Shown here one piece after another: positions 1 to 7,648 of a stretch of DNA of 33,411 bases (its first letter is position 1; every line of letters begins with the position of its first letter). Under the pieces are notes generated by a model. It was not told the origin of the DNA, made no database searches, and saw only the letters and a program-made list of their open reading frames with translations. This DNA comes from an uncultured Tissierellia bacterium (GTDB lineage: Bacteria > Bacillota > Clostridia > Tissierellales > Tissierellaceae). A program made the translations under genes and the position numbers. The stretch spans positions 1 through 33,411 of the forward strand of contig CAMIXG010000015.1 of NCBI GenBank assembly GCA_946402705.1, given 5' to 3'.

Positions 1-544
1 TTATTCCGTGATTTCCTTTAGATTTATCAGTCATAGCCATAACTATATAAACTTGAGCTTGTCCACCATTAGTTATGAATATTTTAGATCCATTAAGAAC
101 CCATTCATCACCATCTAAAACAGCTGTTGTTTGTTGTCCCGCTGCATCAGTACCTGCGTTTGGTTCAGTTAAACCAAATGCACCTATTTTTTCACCTTTT
201 GCCATTGGAACTAAGTATTTTTGTTTTTGTTCTTCTGTACCATATTTGTATATTGGCCAGCTTCCTAATGAAGTATGTGCTGAACAGATAACTCCTGTTG
301 TACCACAAACTCTAGAAAGTTCTTCTACAGTGATTGCATATGCTAAATCATCTGATCCAGCTCCACCATATTCTTGTGGAAATGGTACTCCTAAGATATG
401 AGCTTTTTTCATTTTTTCAACTGTTTCTGATGGGAATCTACCTTCCGCATCTATTTCTGCTGCTATAGGTTTTGCTTCTGTTTCAGCAAATTTTCTAACA
501 ACATCTCTAATCATTTCATGTTCTTTTGATAACTCAAAATTCAT
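1..544 (-). CDS. bcd: Acyl-CoA dehydrogenase, butyryl-CoA type (N-terminal part, runs off window)
   Basis: The first 181 residues are present; the gene continues past position 1. It starts MNFELSKEHEMIRD with a GGGAGGG ribosome binding site about 8 bases before the ATG. The alpha-helical N-terminal domain is followed by the start of the middle beta domain. The family signature GLTEPNAGTDAAG and the substrate-loop region (NGSKIFITNGG) are visible. Members oxidise short-chain acyl-CoA with FAD. In clostridia the close relatives are butyryl-CoA dehydrogenases that work with EtfAB in crotonyl-CoA reduction. Rex, the usual repressor of this pathway in clostridia, is encoded just upstream on the same strand. 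The substrate is inferred, because the catalytic glutamate lies outside the window and no crt, hbd or etf gene is seen. Confidence 0.9.
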   Translation of the reverse strand, partial: MNFELSKEHEMIRDVVRKFAETEAKPIAAEIDAEGRFPSETVEKMKKAHILGVPFPQEYGGAGSDDLAYAITVEELSRVCGTTGVICSAHTSLGSWPIYKYGTEEQKQKYLVPMAKGEKIGAFGLTEPNAGTDAAGQQTTAVLDGDEWVLNGSKIFITNGGQAQVYIVMAMTDKSKGNHGI

Positions 545-654
545 ATTAAATTTCCCTCCCTGATTGTTGGTCCATCAATTTTTTTACATTTACTCTACAA
601 TATTTAAGAATAGATTACTTACCATGCATAAATCGACAGATAAATACTGGAATT

Positions 655-1296
655 TTATCTACTTTTTAAAAAATATGACAAAGTAAATAAAGATTCATTT
701 AATCTTACGTTTTCTACCACAATGTCCTCAGATACTACTAAATCTGTTGGCGCAAAATTCCAAATACCCTTTATTTGAGTACCTGATAGTTGATCCGCGA
801 TTTTTTGAGCATGTTCTTTTGGAACTGTGATTATGGCTATCTCAATGTTTTCCTTTTTTATAAAGTCAGTCATTTCATCGATAGCTTTTATTTTAATACC
901 TCGAAGCTCTGTTCCAACTATTTCATCTTTTCTATCGAAAAGACCCTTTAGTTGAAAGCCTGAGTCTGCGAATCCCCTATAATTAGCTATAGCTTGACCT
1001 AAGTTCCCCACACCAATTAAAATTGTGTTGTAAGTTCTATCAAGGCCCAATATTTTCCCAACTTCATTATAAAGTTCTTCTACATTATAGCCATAGCCTT
1101 GTTGCCCAAAGCCCCCAAAATTATTAAGATCCTGTCTTATTTGCGATGCAGTAAAACCTACTAATTTACTTAACTCTTTTGAAGAAATTCTTGTTACATC
1201 TTTTTCTAACAACTCTGCCAAATAACGATAATATTTCGGTAGTCTTCTGATAACCGTTATAGAGACATCTTGTTTTTTATTCTCTGAATCGGACAT
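655..1296 (-). CDS. rex: Redox-sensing transcriptional repressor Rex
   Basis: The 213-residue protein is full length for Rex. An N-terminal winged helix (about residues 10-75, with FTASQIRQDLNNFGGFGQQG) is followed by an NAD(H)-binding Rossmann domain with GVGNLGQAI near residue 95. Rex senses the NADH/NAD+ ratio and represses fermentation genes when NADH is low. The ATG is preceded by AAGGTGGTGG. A consensus sigma-A promoter lies 35-63 bases upstream. The next gene downstream is the acyl-CoA dehydrogenase, after a gap of 110 bases. Rex beside a YdiF-type ABC-F gene is a known Firmicute arrangement. I found no full Rex operator (TTGTTAAnnnnTTAACAA) between rex and the dehydrogenase gene. Confidence 0.97.
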   Translation of the reverse strand: MSDSENKKQDVSITVIRRLPKYYRYLAELLEKDVTRISSKELSKLVGFTASQIRQDLNNFGGFGQQGYGYNVEELYNEVGKILGLDRTYNTILIGVGNLGQAIANYRGFADSGFQLKGLFDRKDEIVGTELRGIKIKAIDEMTDFIKKENIEIAIITVPKEHAQKIADQLSGTQIKGIWNFAPTDLVVSEDIVVENVRLNESLFTLSYFLKSR

Positions 1297-1330
1297 TTTT
1301 CCACCACCTTATTTACTCATAATCACTTTT

Positions 1331-1359
1331 AATATAGCAGAATGTTATATATTTGTCAA
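1331..1359 (-). promoter_or_regulatory. Sigma-A promoter of rex
   Basis: On the minus strand TTGACA (1359-1354) is followed after exactly 17 bases by TATATT (1336-1331). This is close to consensus and points at rex, with an untranslated leader of about 30 bases. Confidence 0.8.
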
Positions 1360-1379
1360 TCTCGATTTGCACAAGACTA

Positions 1380-1406
1380 ACCCATTCTCAACTGGGTAGA
1401 TACCCA
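1380..1406. repeat. Nested inverted repeat upstream of the rex promoter
   Basis: TGGGTAGATACCCA (1393-1406) is a palindrome with 6-base arms. An additional ACCCA at 1380-1384 can pair with the same TGGGT. It sits about 34 bases upstream of the rex -35 element, in a 393-base gap that is otherwise AT-rich. A protein-binding site is likely, since it lies outside the expected rex transcript. The rest of the gap (1407-1640) shows no gene or clear element. Confidence 0.4.
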
Positions 1407-1654
1407 TAGTCGGAATAGTGTAAAATTTCTAAATATTGTTAAATAAATCTAAACTATTTGTTATTAATATAATTATACATCTCTAAAAAATATAGTCAAT
1501 TGATATTAGGCTAAATTTTTGGCTAATTTTAAAATTTCGTATACTTTTTCCCTCTTAATTTTCTAATCTGAAAATATTTACAAATATAAATAGGGATTAA
1601 CAAGCTTAAAATTTTATTTAAGTTTTTTTATGGATTTTATATATTAATTAACTT

Positions 1655-1663
1655 TGTTATAAT
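1655..1663 (+). promoter_or_regulatory. Extended -10 promoter of the ABC-F gene
   Basis: TGTTATAAT is an extended -10 element (TGn plus perfect TATAAT) 27 bases before the ABC-F ATG. No good -35 is present, as is usual for extended -10 promoters. AGGAGG follows at about 1678. Confidence 0.6.
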
Positions 1664-1689
1664 AGTCATAACAAATAGGAGGATTAATT

Positions 1690-3600
1690 ATGCTAGTTTT
1701 AACTTGTAAAAATATAGAAAAATCGTTTGGTATAGAAACTATTTTTACTGATATAAATTTTAATATTGAATCGGGAGATAAAATCGGTTTAGTTGGAAAT
1801 AACGGTTCTGGTAAAACCACACTTTTTAATATCATATGTGGCAAACTTCAGGCTGATAAGGGTGAAATATTTATTAAAAATGGCTATAAACTTGGACATC
1901 TAGAACAACATGTTAGTATCGACAGTGAAAATTCTATGTTTGAAGAATGCCTGACTGTCTTTAAGGACTTAATCAGTATGGAAGAGAATATAAGACATTT
2001 AGAGGAAGAAATTTCACTAGTTTCTCAAGGAAATAACACTGATAAACTTGAAAGCCTTATGGATGAGTATGGACATTTAAGTGAGAAATTTAATGAATTA
2101 AATGGCTATGGCTATCAGTCCTCTATAAGAGGTACCTTAATAGGACTTGGTTTTTCAGAAGAAGATTTTGACAAAAAAATGAATATCTTAAGTGGAGGTC
2201 AAAAATCTAGAGTCTCCCTTGCCAAGCTACTTTTAGAAAAACCTGATATCTTACTTTTAGATGAACCTACCAACCATTTAGATATAAGTGCCATAGATTG
2301 GCTTGCAAAATATATACAGGACTATAATGGAGCCACTCTAGTTATATCTCATGATAGGTACTTTTTAGATATGATAGTCAACAAGATAATACATTTGGAG
2401 CACAAGACTACCAAAGAATATAAAACTAATTACACAGATTTTATAAAACGCAGGAAAGAAAATATAGAAATCTATAGAAGACACTATGAAGATAAGCAAA
2501 AGATCGTTGAAAAAGAAAAGAAAATCATAGAACAATATAGGGCTTTTGGTGGAGAAAGATATAACCGTTTGGCTAAAAGTCGTCAAAAAATGTTGGATAA
2601 GATTGAAACTATGGATGAATACCATGAAGAAGGTCAGATACGTTTTAAGTTTAAACCAAAAATCGAATCTGGAAATGATGTACTTGAAGTGCTGGATCTT
2701 GGCAAGTCTTATGGTGATGTGGATATTTTTAGAAATGTCAGCTTCAATATTTACAAGCCTGAAAGAGTTGGCTTAATTGGTCCTAATGGAGTAGGTAAAT
2801 CTACTTTGTTCAAGATAATTTTGGGAAAAATACAAGAATATGATGGTAGTATAAAACTTGGTCATCATGTAAATGCTGGTTATTTTGACCAGGAGATGTC
2901 TAGTTTAAATTTAGATAATACAGTTATAGACGAAATATGGGATGATAATCCTAAACTTACACACACTGAAATTAGAAATGCCCTAAGTCAATTTATGTTT
3001 TTGGGCGATGATGTCTTTAAAGATATAAAAGATTTATCTGGTGGTGAAAAAGGTAGATTATCAATCCTGAAACTAATAATGTCTAAGGATAACTTCCTAC
3101 TAATGGATGAACCTACTAACCATTTAGACATAGATTCTAAAGAAGTTTTAGAAGAAGCCCTACTGGACTATGAAGGTACTGTCTTTGTAATATCCCATGA
3201 TAGATACTTCCTAAATAGAGTTGTGGATAAAATCTTAGTTATGTCCCAAGATGGTATAACTGAATATCTTGGTAACTACAACTATTATATGGAAAAAATA
3301 TCTGCTCCAAAATCTGAAGATGAAGATGAATCCGCTAAGACAAAAACCCAAATTAAAGAAGAAAAAAGAAAAGAAAAAGAGCTTTTAAATTTAGAAAAAC
3401 AAAATAAGAAAAAAATAAAACAATTAGAAGAATCAATTGCAGTTTTGGAAGAAGAACTAAGTGAGATAGACAAACTCCTATCTGATAATACTATCTATGA
3501 GAATCCTGAAAAAGTTATGTCTGTCACAAAAGATAGAGAAGATAAGTCCTCGGAACTTGAAAGTCTATATGATAAATGGGTGGAATTTACTGATATATAA
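1690..3600 (+). CDS. ABC-F family ATPase, YdiF-like ribosome-associated protein
   Basis: The 636-residue protein has two ABC ATPase domains and no membrane segments, the hallmark of ABC-F translation factors. Domain 1 has GNNGSGKTT (36-44), LSGGQ (167-171) and DEPTNHLD (191-198). A charged helical linker (about 245-315, with RAFGGERYNRLAKSR) matches the P-site tRNA-interaction motif region. Domain 2 has GPNGVGKST (about 364), LSGGEKGR (about 449) and DEPTNHLDI (about 472). A lysine- and glutamate-rich coiled coil (about 545-630) ends the protein. Members bind the ribosomal E site and relieve stalling or confer antibiotic resistance. Its place between rex and tsaD is that of Bacillus ydiF, so a housekeeping role is more likely than resistance. 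It has its own promoter and AGGAGG site. Confidence 0.93.
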   Translation: MLVLTCKNIEKSFGIETIFTDINFNIESGDKIGLVGNNGSGKTTLFNIICGKLQADKGEIFIKNGYKLGHLEQHVSIDSENSMFEECLTVFKDLISMEENIRHLEEEISLVSQGNNTDKLESLMDEYGHLSEKFNELNGYGYQSSIRGTLIGLGFSEEDFDKKMNILSGGQKSRVSLAKLLLEKPDILLLDEPTNHLDISAIDWLAKYIQDYNGATLVISHDRYFLDMIVNKIIHLEHKTTKEYKTNYTDFIKRRKENIEIYRRHYEDKQKIVEKEKKIIEQYRAFGGERYNRLAKSRQKMLDKIETMDEYHEEGQIRFKFKPKIESGNDVLEVLDLGKSYGDVDIFRNVSFNIYKPERVGLIGPNGVGKSTLFKIILGKIQEYDGSIKLGHHVNAGYFDQEMSSLNLDNTVIDEIWDDNPKLTHTEIRNALSQFMFLGDDVFKDIKDLSGGEKGRLSILKLIMSKDNFLLMDEPTNHLDIDSKEVLEEALLDYEGTVFVISHDRYFLNRVVDKILVMSQDGITEYLGNYNYYMEKISAPKSEDEDESAKTKTQIKEEKRKEKELLNLEKQNKKKIKQLEESIAVLEEELSEIDKLLSDNTIYENPEKVMSVTKDREDKSSELESLYDKWVEFTDI

Positions 3601-3609
3601 TTAACATAG

Positions 3610-3726
3610 TTATCAACACTATACACAGTATTATCCCCACTTATATAGTCATTTAAGTAAAAATCTGCAAAACCTTCCACATTATCCACATTTTCTTATG
3701 TTAATTCATAAGTCCCCTGTGGATAA
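3610..3726. other. DnaA-box cluster
   Basis: Two perfect DnaA boxes, TTATCCACA at 3682-3690 and TGTGGATAA (the same box inverted) at 3718-3726, lie 36 bases apart. Three one-mismatch boxes precede them: TTATCAACA (3610-3618), CTATACACA (3619-3627) and TTATCCCCA (3631-3639). An AT-rich stretch follows (3739-3815). The cluster fills the gap after the ABC-F gene. There is no dnaA or dnaN here, so this is more likely an extra-origin DnaA-binding or titration site than oriC. Confidence 0.7.
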
Positions 3727-3816
3727 GTTGATTGTTTCTCTCTAGTAAAGTTATAGACTTAATCAAAAAATTTATTAAATATTTCTATAATTAAATATAC
3801 TTATTTTTATTCACAA

Positions 3817-3846
3817 AAAATCCACTATTTTAAAATAGTGGATTTT
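3817..3846. terminator. Bidirectional intrinsic terminator
   Basis: A perfect inverted repeat with 15-base arms and no spacer (AAAATCCACTATTTT and its complement) has A-runs on one side and T-runs on the other. It lies between the convergent ABC-F and Lrp genes and can serve both. Confidence 0.8.
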
Positions 3847-3860
3847 AATATTTTTATTTG

Positions 3861-4298
3861 TTATAACATTGGCTTTACATTTTGTCTTCTCATTTTAGTT
3901 TTTATAACCATTGATGTTTCAATTCTACTATATTGCATTAACTTTTGTAATAAATCGTCCATACTATCCATATCCTTTGTGGATCCCTTTAAGATATAAT
4001 TATTTTTCCCTGCAACCATATAAATTTCAGTTATCGCTTCTATTTCTTTAAGTATTTTTTCAAATTCTTCTGCTTCCGTTTTTATTTCACTTGCCTCAAT
4101 GAAAAAAATATGTTCCCTTCCAATTTTTTCTGGATTGGTGATAACTGTAAAGTTTTCAATAATTCCTTCATCTTCCATTTTTTTAATTCTTGCAGAGATA
4201 CTAGGTCTACTTAGATTTACTAGTTTTGAAAGTTCCGTTATGCTTATCCTCGAGTTGTCTTGTAGCAGATCCAATAGTTTCATATCTATATCGTCCAT
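3861..4298 (-). CDS. Lrp/AsnC family transcriptional regulator
   Basis: The protein has 145 residues from the chosen ATG. An N-terminal helix-turn-helix (DNSRISITELSKLVNLSRPS) is followed by a linker and a C-terminal RAM (ligand-binding, oligomerising) domain. Family members sense amino acids and bend or wrap DNA. A GTG three codons upstream overlaps the sequence that reads GAGGTGA, so that sequence must be the ribosome binding site. The ATG 6 bases after it is therefore preferred (MDDIDMKLLDLL). The gene stands alone between a bidirectional terminator and a long AT-rich gap. The ligand and targets cannot be read from the sequence; the nearby amino-acid genes make a catabolic role possible. 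Confidence 0.9.
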   Translation of the reverse strand: MDDIDMKLLDLLQDNSRISITELSKLVNLSRPSISARIKKMEDEGIIENFTVITNPEKIGREHIFFIEASEIKTEAEEFEKILKEIEAITEIYMVAGKNNYILKGSTKDMDSMDDLLQKLMQYSRIETSMVIKTKMRRQNVKPML

Positions 4299-4643
4299 GC
4301 TAATCACCTCACATTAGATTTTAAGTAGCTACTAACTAATACTTATATATATATCTTAGTAATGTATATATACCTACTATGTATATTTTGAAACTTTTTA
4401 TCAAAAATTTATTCAAAATATATTTTAATCATATAAAACCTTTATTTTTCAACACTACAGCATATATATTACCTATGATTTTATTCTATTTTTCTATATA
4501 TAGTCAAATTTTTTATAATTTTTTTAATAATTTTTGTATTTTGTATAAAATTAGTTAGCTAATATACTCCTTATTTTTAGATTTGCTATCTTAGCTTTTA
4601 CATCTTACTCTTTATAAAAATATTTACAAATTTCATCTATAAA
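4299..4643. other. AT-rich intergenic region upstream of the Lrp gene
   Basis: About 345 bases without a plausible gene. It holds alternating TATATA tracts (4341-4380). A partial palindrome ACTAA...TTAGT spans 4334-4359. A 9-base sequence CTAACTAAT (4332-4340) recurs inverted at 4550-4558. Lrp proteins favour such AT-rich, weakly palindromic DNA, so autoregulation is plausible. I cannot place a promoter with confidence. Confidence 0.4.
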
Positions 4644-4680
4644 AAAACAGGCGATAGCTTAAAAACCTATCACCTGTTTT
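4644..4680 (-). terminator. Intrinsic terminator after tsaD
   Basis: Fourteen-base arms (AAAACAGGCGATAG and CTATCACCTGTTTT) pair fully in the minus-strand RNA if one G-U pair is allowed, with a 9-base loop. A T-run follows in the minus direction. It closes the tsaE-tsaB-rimI-tsaD operon 11 bases after the tsaD stop. Confidence 0.85.
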
Positions 4681-4690
4681 TCTTCTTATA

Positions 4691-5692
4691 TTATAGACCT
4701 AAATTTGGCTTTACCTTAAGTCCTAAGTCAGACTTTTGACCTGCCTTATAATTAAAATATGCAGCTGATCCTATCATAGCTCCATTATCTGTACAAAGCA
4801 CCTTGGAAGGATGATATATTTCGACACCCTCTTCTTGACCTTTTTCAAACATTCTATCCCTAAGTCCAGAATTAGATGCAACTCCTCCAGCCATAACTAT
4901 TTTATTAAGACCCTTTTCCTTAGCCAGTCTAAAGGCTTTTTCAACTAATACATCTAGTATCGCTGCTTGAAAACTTGCTGCAACATCTTCAACCACTATA
5001 TTTTCATTTTTTTGTTCCATTTGATTTAAATAATTTAAAACTGATGTCTTAAGTCCTGAAAAACTAAAATCATAAGAATCTTTTTCAAGCATGACTCTTG
5101 GAAATTCTATGGCATTTTTGTTTCCAAGTTTAGCTAATCTATCTATATGTGGTCCTCCTGGATACGGAAGTCCTAAGGCTCTTGCAACCTTATCAAAAGC
5201 TTCCCCTGCAGCATCATCTCTAGTTTGACCTATCAATTTATATTCTGTATATCCCTTTACATGAACTAAATAACTATGTCCACCAGAAACTATTAAACAT
5301 ATAAAAGGTGGTTCCAAGTTTTTATGTTCTATATAGTTTGCACATATATGCCCTTGAATATGATTTACTCCTATAAGGGGTATATCTAGTGCATAAGCTA
5401 TAGCCTTAGCGCTTGATATGCCTATTAGTAGTGCACCAACAAGTCCTGGTCCTTGTGTTACTCCAACTATATCTATATCATCAAATCCAACCTTAGCTTC
5501 TTCTAGACTCTCTTGGATTATTTGATTTATATTTTCTATATGTTTTCTAGAGGCTATCTCTGGTACTACACCTCCATACTCTTTATGGATTTCTATTTGA
5601 GAAGATATTATATTTGATAAAACTTCTCTACCGTCTTTTAAAATGGCACATGATGTTTCATCACATGATGTTTCTATTGCCAATGTTAACAT
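4691..5692 (-). CDS. tsaD: tRNA N6-adenosine threonylcarbamoyltransferase TsaD
   Basis: The 333-residue protein transfers the threonylcarbamoyl group from threonylcarbamoyl-AMP to A37 of ANN-decoding tRNAs, with TsaB and TsaE. It has the ASKHA fold. The metal-binding HIQGH (H111, H115), the SGGHS motif, and the nucleotide-loop region [13 protein letters not shown] and [12 protein letters not shown] are all visible. Length is normal. It begins directly after the rimI stop with no gap, so the two are probably translationally coupled. It is the last gene of the operon and is followed by a terminator. Confidence 0.97.
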   Translation of the reverse strand: MLTLAIETSCDETSCAILKDGREVLSNIISSQIEIHKEYGGVVPEIASRKHIENINQIIQESLEEAKVGFDDIDIVGVTQGPGLVGALLIGISSAKAIAYALDIPLIGVNHIQGHICANYIEHKNLEPPFICLIVSGGHSYLVHVKGYTEYKLIGQTRDDAAGEAFDKVARALGLPYPGGPHIDRLAKLGNKNAIEFPRVMLEKDSYDFSFSGLKTSVLNYLNQMEQKNENIVVEDVAASFQAAILDVLVEKAFRLAKEKGLNKIVMAGGVASNSGLRDRMFEKGQEEGVEIYHPSKVLCTDNGAMIGSAAYFNYKAGQKSDLGLKVKPNLGL

Positions 5693-6148
5693 TTATAACA
5701 CATCCTTAAATTCTTTCAACATTATAATTGCATCTTCATTATTGTCCTGATAATATTCTGGCCTTATACCTATATCTACAAAGCCAAAACTCCTATAGAG
5801 ATTTTGTGCTACAAAATTAGTTTCCCTAACCTCTAATGTCATAGCTTTCATTTCTTTTTCCTTTGATTTACCTAAAATAGTTTCAAATAAGACTCTCCCT
5901 ATTTTCTCTCCCCTATATTTTGGGTCTACTGCTATAGTTGTTACATGAGACTCATCAACTATGGACCATATCCCAGCATATCCTAGTATTACGTCCTGTC
6001 TTTCTGCAACATAATATTCACTCATAGGATTGGAATTTATTTCAAAAGTAAATGACGACCTAGACCATGGTGTTGTAAAACAAATATTTTCTATTTCTAA
6101 TACTTGCTCTAAATCTGTTTCTACCATAGATCTAATTTTAATTTCCAT
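5693..6148 (-). CDS. rimI: Ribosomal protein S18 alanine N-acetyltransferase RimI
   Basis: This 151-residue GNAT protein has the acetyl-CoA loop region VTTIAVDPKYRGEKIGRVL and a C-terminal NLYRSFGFVDIGIRPEYY. RimI acetylates the N-terminal alanine of ribosomal protein S18. The assignment depends on the conserved position between tsaB and tsaD as well as on the sequence. Its start overlaps the end of tsaB by 11 bases, and its stop touches the tsaD ATG, so expression is tightly coupled. Confidence 0.9.
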   Translation of the reverse strand: MEIKIRSMVETDLEQVLEIENICFTTPWSRSSFTFEINSNPMSEYYVAERQDVILGYAGIWSIVDESHVTTIAVDPKYRGEKIGRVLFETILGKSKEKEMKAMTLEVRETNFVAQNLYRSFGFVDIGIRPEYYQDNNEDAIIMLKEFKDVL

Positions 6149-6845
6149 TTTTTTCAGCTCTCTCCTCTTTTTGCCTCTCTGCTTGAGACATTCTAAGATA
6201 CTCTGGAACTAAACTGTAAAAGTCTTGAAAGTCTCCATTTTTATACTTCTTAACTCCAAGTTCTGCTATACTAACTGCCCTGCAATACTCTTGACCTAGC
6301 TTAGCAAATCTAGCCCTATCTCCAAATCTTTCACTTATTTTCTCCCTGTATATCTTTGCTCCATCACCTGTAAAACAAATACTAGGATAAGATTCAAGTT
6401 TTTCTAAGAGTATATCTATATCTTCTACAAAAGGTTTTTCTATACTTGTAAGTTCTTCCTTTTCCCAACTATAAATACCTGTAAAGACTCTATTTCTTCT
6501 AGCATCTAATAGAGGCACTACAATTTCATTATAGGGCATGTTATAGGCAAGTCCCTCTATTGTGGAAACTCCAACCACTGGCTTATTAAATACATGGGCA
6601 AATCCCTTTATAGTTGCGGCTCCTATTCTAAGCCCTGTAAATGAACCTGGTCCTATTGCCACTGTATATAAGTCTATATCCTCTAATTTAACATCCAGTT
6701 CTGCCAACATAGATTTAATCATTGGTACTAATCTTTCAGAATGACTCATATCCCTATTTAAAGAATACTCTCCCAACAAATTTCCATCTTCAATAATGGC
6801 ACAAGTAGACATTAAAGTTGATGTATCTAATGATAATACTTTCAT
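6138..6845 (-). CDS. tsaB: tRNA threonylcarbamoyladenosine biosynthesis protein TsaB
   Basis: This 235-residue protein is a TsaD paralogue lacking the metal-binding histidines. It starts MKVLSLDTSTLMSTCAI, with VAIGPGSFTGLRIGAATIKG at about residues 62-81. It dimerises with TsaD and scaffolds the t6A complex. It overlaps tsaE by one base (TAATG) and rimI by 11 bases, within one operon. Confidence 0.95.
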   Translation of the reverse strand: MKVLSLDTSTLMSTCAIIEDGNLLGEYSLNRDMSHSERLVPMIKSMLAELDVKLEDIDLYTVAIGPGSFTGLRIGAATIKGFAHVFNKPVVGVSTIEGLAYNMPYNEIVVPLLDARRNRVFTGIYSWEKEELTSIEKPFVEDIDILLEKLESYPSICFTGDGAKIYREKISERFGDRARFAKLGQEYCRAVSIAELGVKKYKNGDFQDFYSLVPEYLRMSQAERQKEERAEKNGN

Positions 6846-7309
6846 TACTTCAACTCCTTAACTATTCTCTCATATGATTTTCCAAATCCGTCTATTTCTA
6901 CAATTCTTTCATTCTCTTTTTGACCCTTACTTATATTTATTATTACCCTCTCTTCTGGTAAAAGTTTTTCTATTTTTTCAGCCCACTCTATTATGCAGAC
7001 ACCATTTCCAAAAAAGTAGTCATCAAAACCCAAATCAAACAAATCATCTACTGCTTCCAATCTGTATACATCAAAATGATATACAGGATATTTTCCCTCA
7101 TATTCGTTAATTAGAGCAAAAGTAGGACTTGTTATATAATCATCCACTCCTAGGCCTAGACCTATGGACTTTGTCATAGTAGTTTTTCCTGCTCCTAACT
7201 CTCCATTTAAACAAAGTATATCTTTAGGACTAAGTAAGGAACCTATCTTTATTCCAAATTTTTTAGTTTCTTCTAAACCATCTATTTTTATTATCAAATC
7301 ATCACCCAT
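6845..7309 (-). CDS. tsaE: tRNA threonylcarbamoyladenosine biosynthesis ATPase TsaE
   Basis: The 154-residue P-loop ATPase has Walker A GELGAGKTTMTKSIG (about 36-50), the TSPTFALINEY segment and HFDVYRL. It resets the TsaBD complex between catalytic cycles. It is the first gene of the tsaE-tsaB-rimI-tsaD operon. No clear Shine-Dalgarno precedes the ATG, which is odd here because nearly every other gene in the window has a strong one. The leader is about 28 bases from a predicted promoter. Confidence 0.95.
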   Translation of the reverse strand: MGDDLIIKIDGLEETKKFGIKIGSLLSPKDILCLNGELGAGKTTMTKSIGLGLGVDDYITSPTFALINEYEGKYPVYHFDVYRLEAVDDLFDLGFDDYFFGNGVCIIEWAEKIEKLLPEERVIINISKGQKENERIVEIDGFGKSYERIVKELK

Positions 7310-7343
7310 TTTATTATATAATTACTATATTTTACTTCACTAC

Positions 7344-7372
7344 ATTATATAGTAGTCAGACTTTTATTTCTA
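7344..7372 (-). promoter_or_regulatory. Predicted promoter of the tsaE operon
   Basis: On the minus strand TAGAAA (7372-7367) and a perfect TATAAT (7349-7344) are separated by 17 bases. The -35 matches four of six consensus bases. It lies between the preceding terminator and tsaE. Confidence 0.5.
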
Positions 7373-7397
7373 TATCTTAACATAAAAACAAAGCAAA

Positions 7398-7417
7398 AAA
7401 ACTCCTAAAGGAGTTTT
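7398..7417 (-). terminator. Intrinsic terminator after the NSS transporter pair
   Basis: Perfect 8-base arms AAAACTCC and GGAGTTTT flank a TAAA loop. The A-run to its left gives a U-tract in the minus-strand RNA. It ends the transcript of the symporter and its small partner. The stretch between it and the small gene (7418-7536) shows nothing further. Confidence 0.8.
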
Positions 7418-7536
7418 ATCGCCGTTTTAAGTATAAGTTTGGTTTTGTTTCTCATATGTATAAATAATAAGAAACTCATCTTGTATTATATCATAGTATT
7501 GTCATTAATATGGAATAATATAATATTAATTTTTGA

Positions 7537-7641
7537 TTACTTTTTCTCTTTTTCACTTTTCATTGCTATGCTGGCAAAGTATATAAATCCTAAAAGATTA
7601 AAACCAAGTAGAATAACCATCCAAAATATTATCTTAAACAT
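7537..7641 (-). CDS. MetS-like small membrane subunit of the NSS transporter (34 aa)
   Basis: A short gene encodes MFKIIFWMVILLGFNLLGFI followed by YFASIAMKSEKEKK, then TAA. It has one predicted membrane span (about residues 3-26) and a lysine-rich tail. It starts 7 bases after the stop of the sodium-dependent transporter on the same strand, and a terminator follows. Small single-span proteins of this kind are known partners of some bacterial NSS transporters; MetS with MetP in Corynebacterium is the named case. AAAGGA lies about 12 bases before the ATG, a rather long spacing. The position and composition make it a real gene, although it is too short for standard gene finders. Confidence 0.75.
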   Translation of the reverse strand: MFKIIFWMVILLGFNLLGFIYFASIAMKSEKEKK

Positions 7642-7648
7642 ATAATCA

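Noticed and set aside
75..401. Plus-strand open frame of 108 codons
   Set aside because: It lies antisense within the acyl-CoA dehydrogenase gene, has no ribosome binding site, and its product resembles nothing.
1437..1454. TTGTTAAATAAATCTAAA as a Rex operator for rex or the ABC-F gene
   Set aside because: Only the left half matches the clostridial Rex consensus; the right half matches at three of seven positions. It also lies far from both promoters' core elements.
3610..3860. Chromosomal replication origin
   Set aside because: DnaA boxes and AT-rich DNA are present, but no dnaA, dnaN, rpmH or gyrase gene lies near. Genes on both sides are tRNA-modification and translation genes.
4299..4690. 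T-box or other amino-acid riboswitch upstream of the Lrp gene
   Set aside because: No T-box sequence or conserved riboswitch core is visible on either strand; the region is nearly pure AT.
7418..7536. Additional gene or structured RNA between the terminator and the small membrane peptide gene
   Set aside because: The sequence is AT-rich, with no start codon plus ribosome site and no stable inverted repeat.
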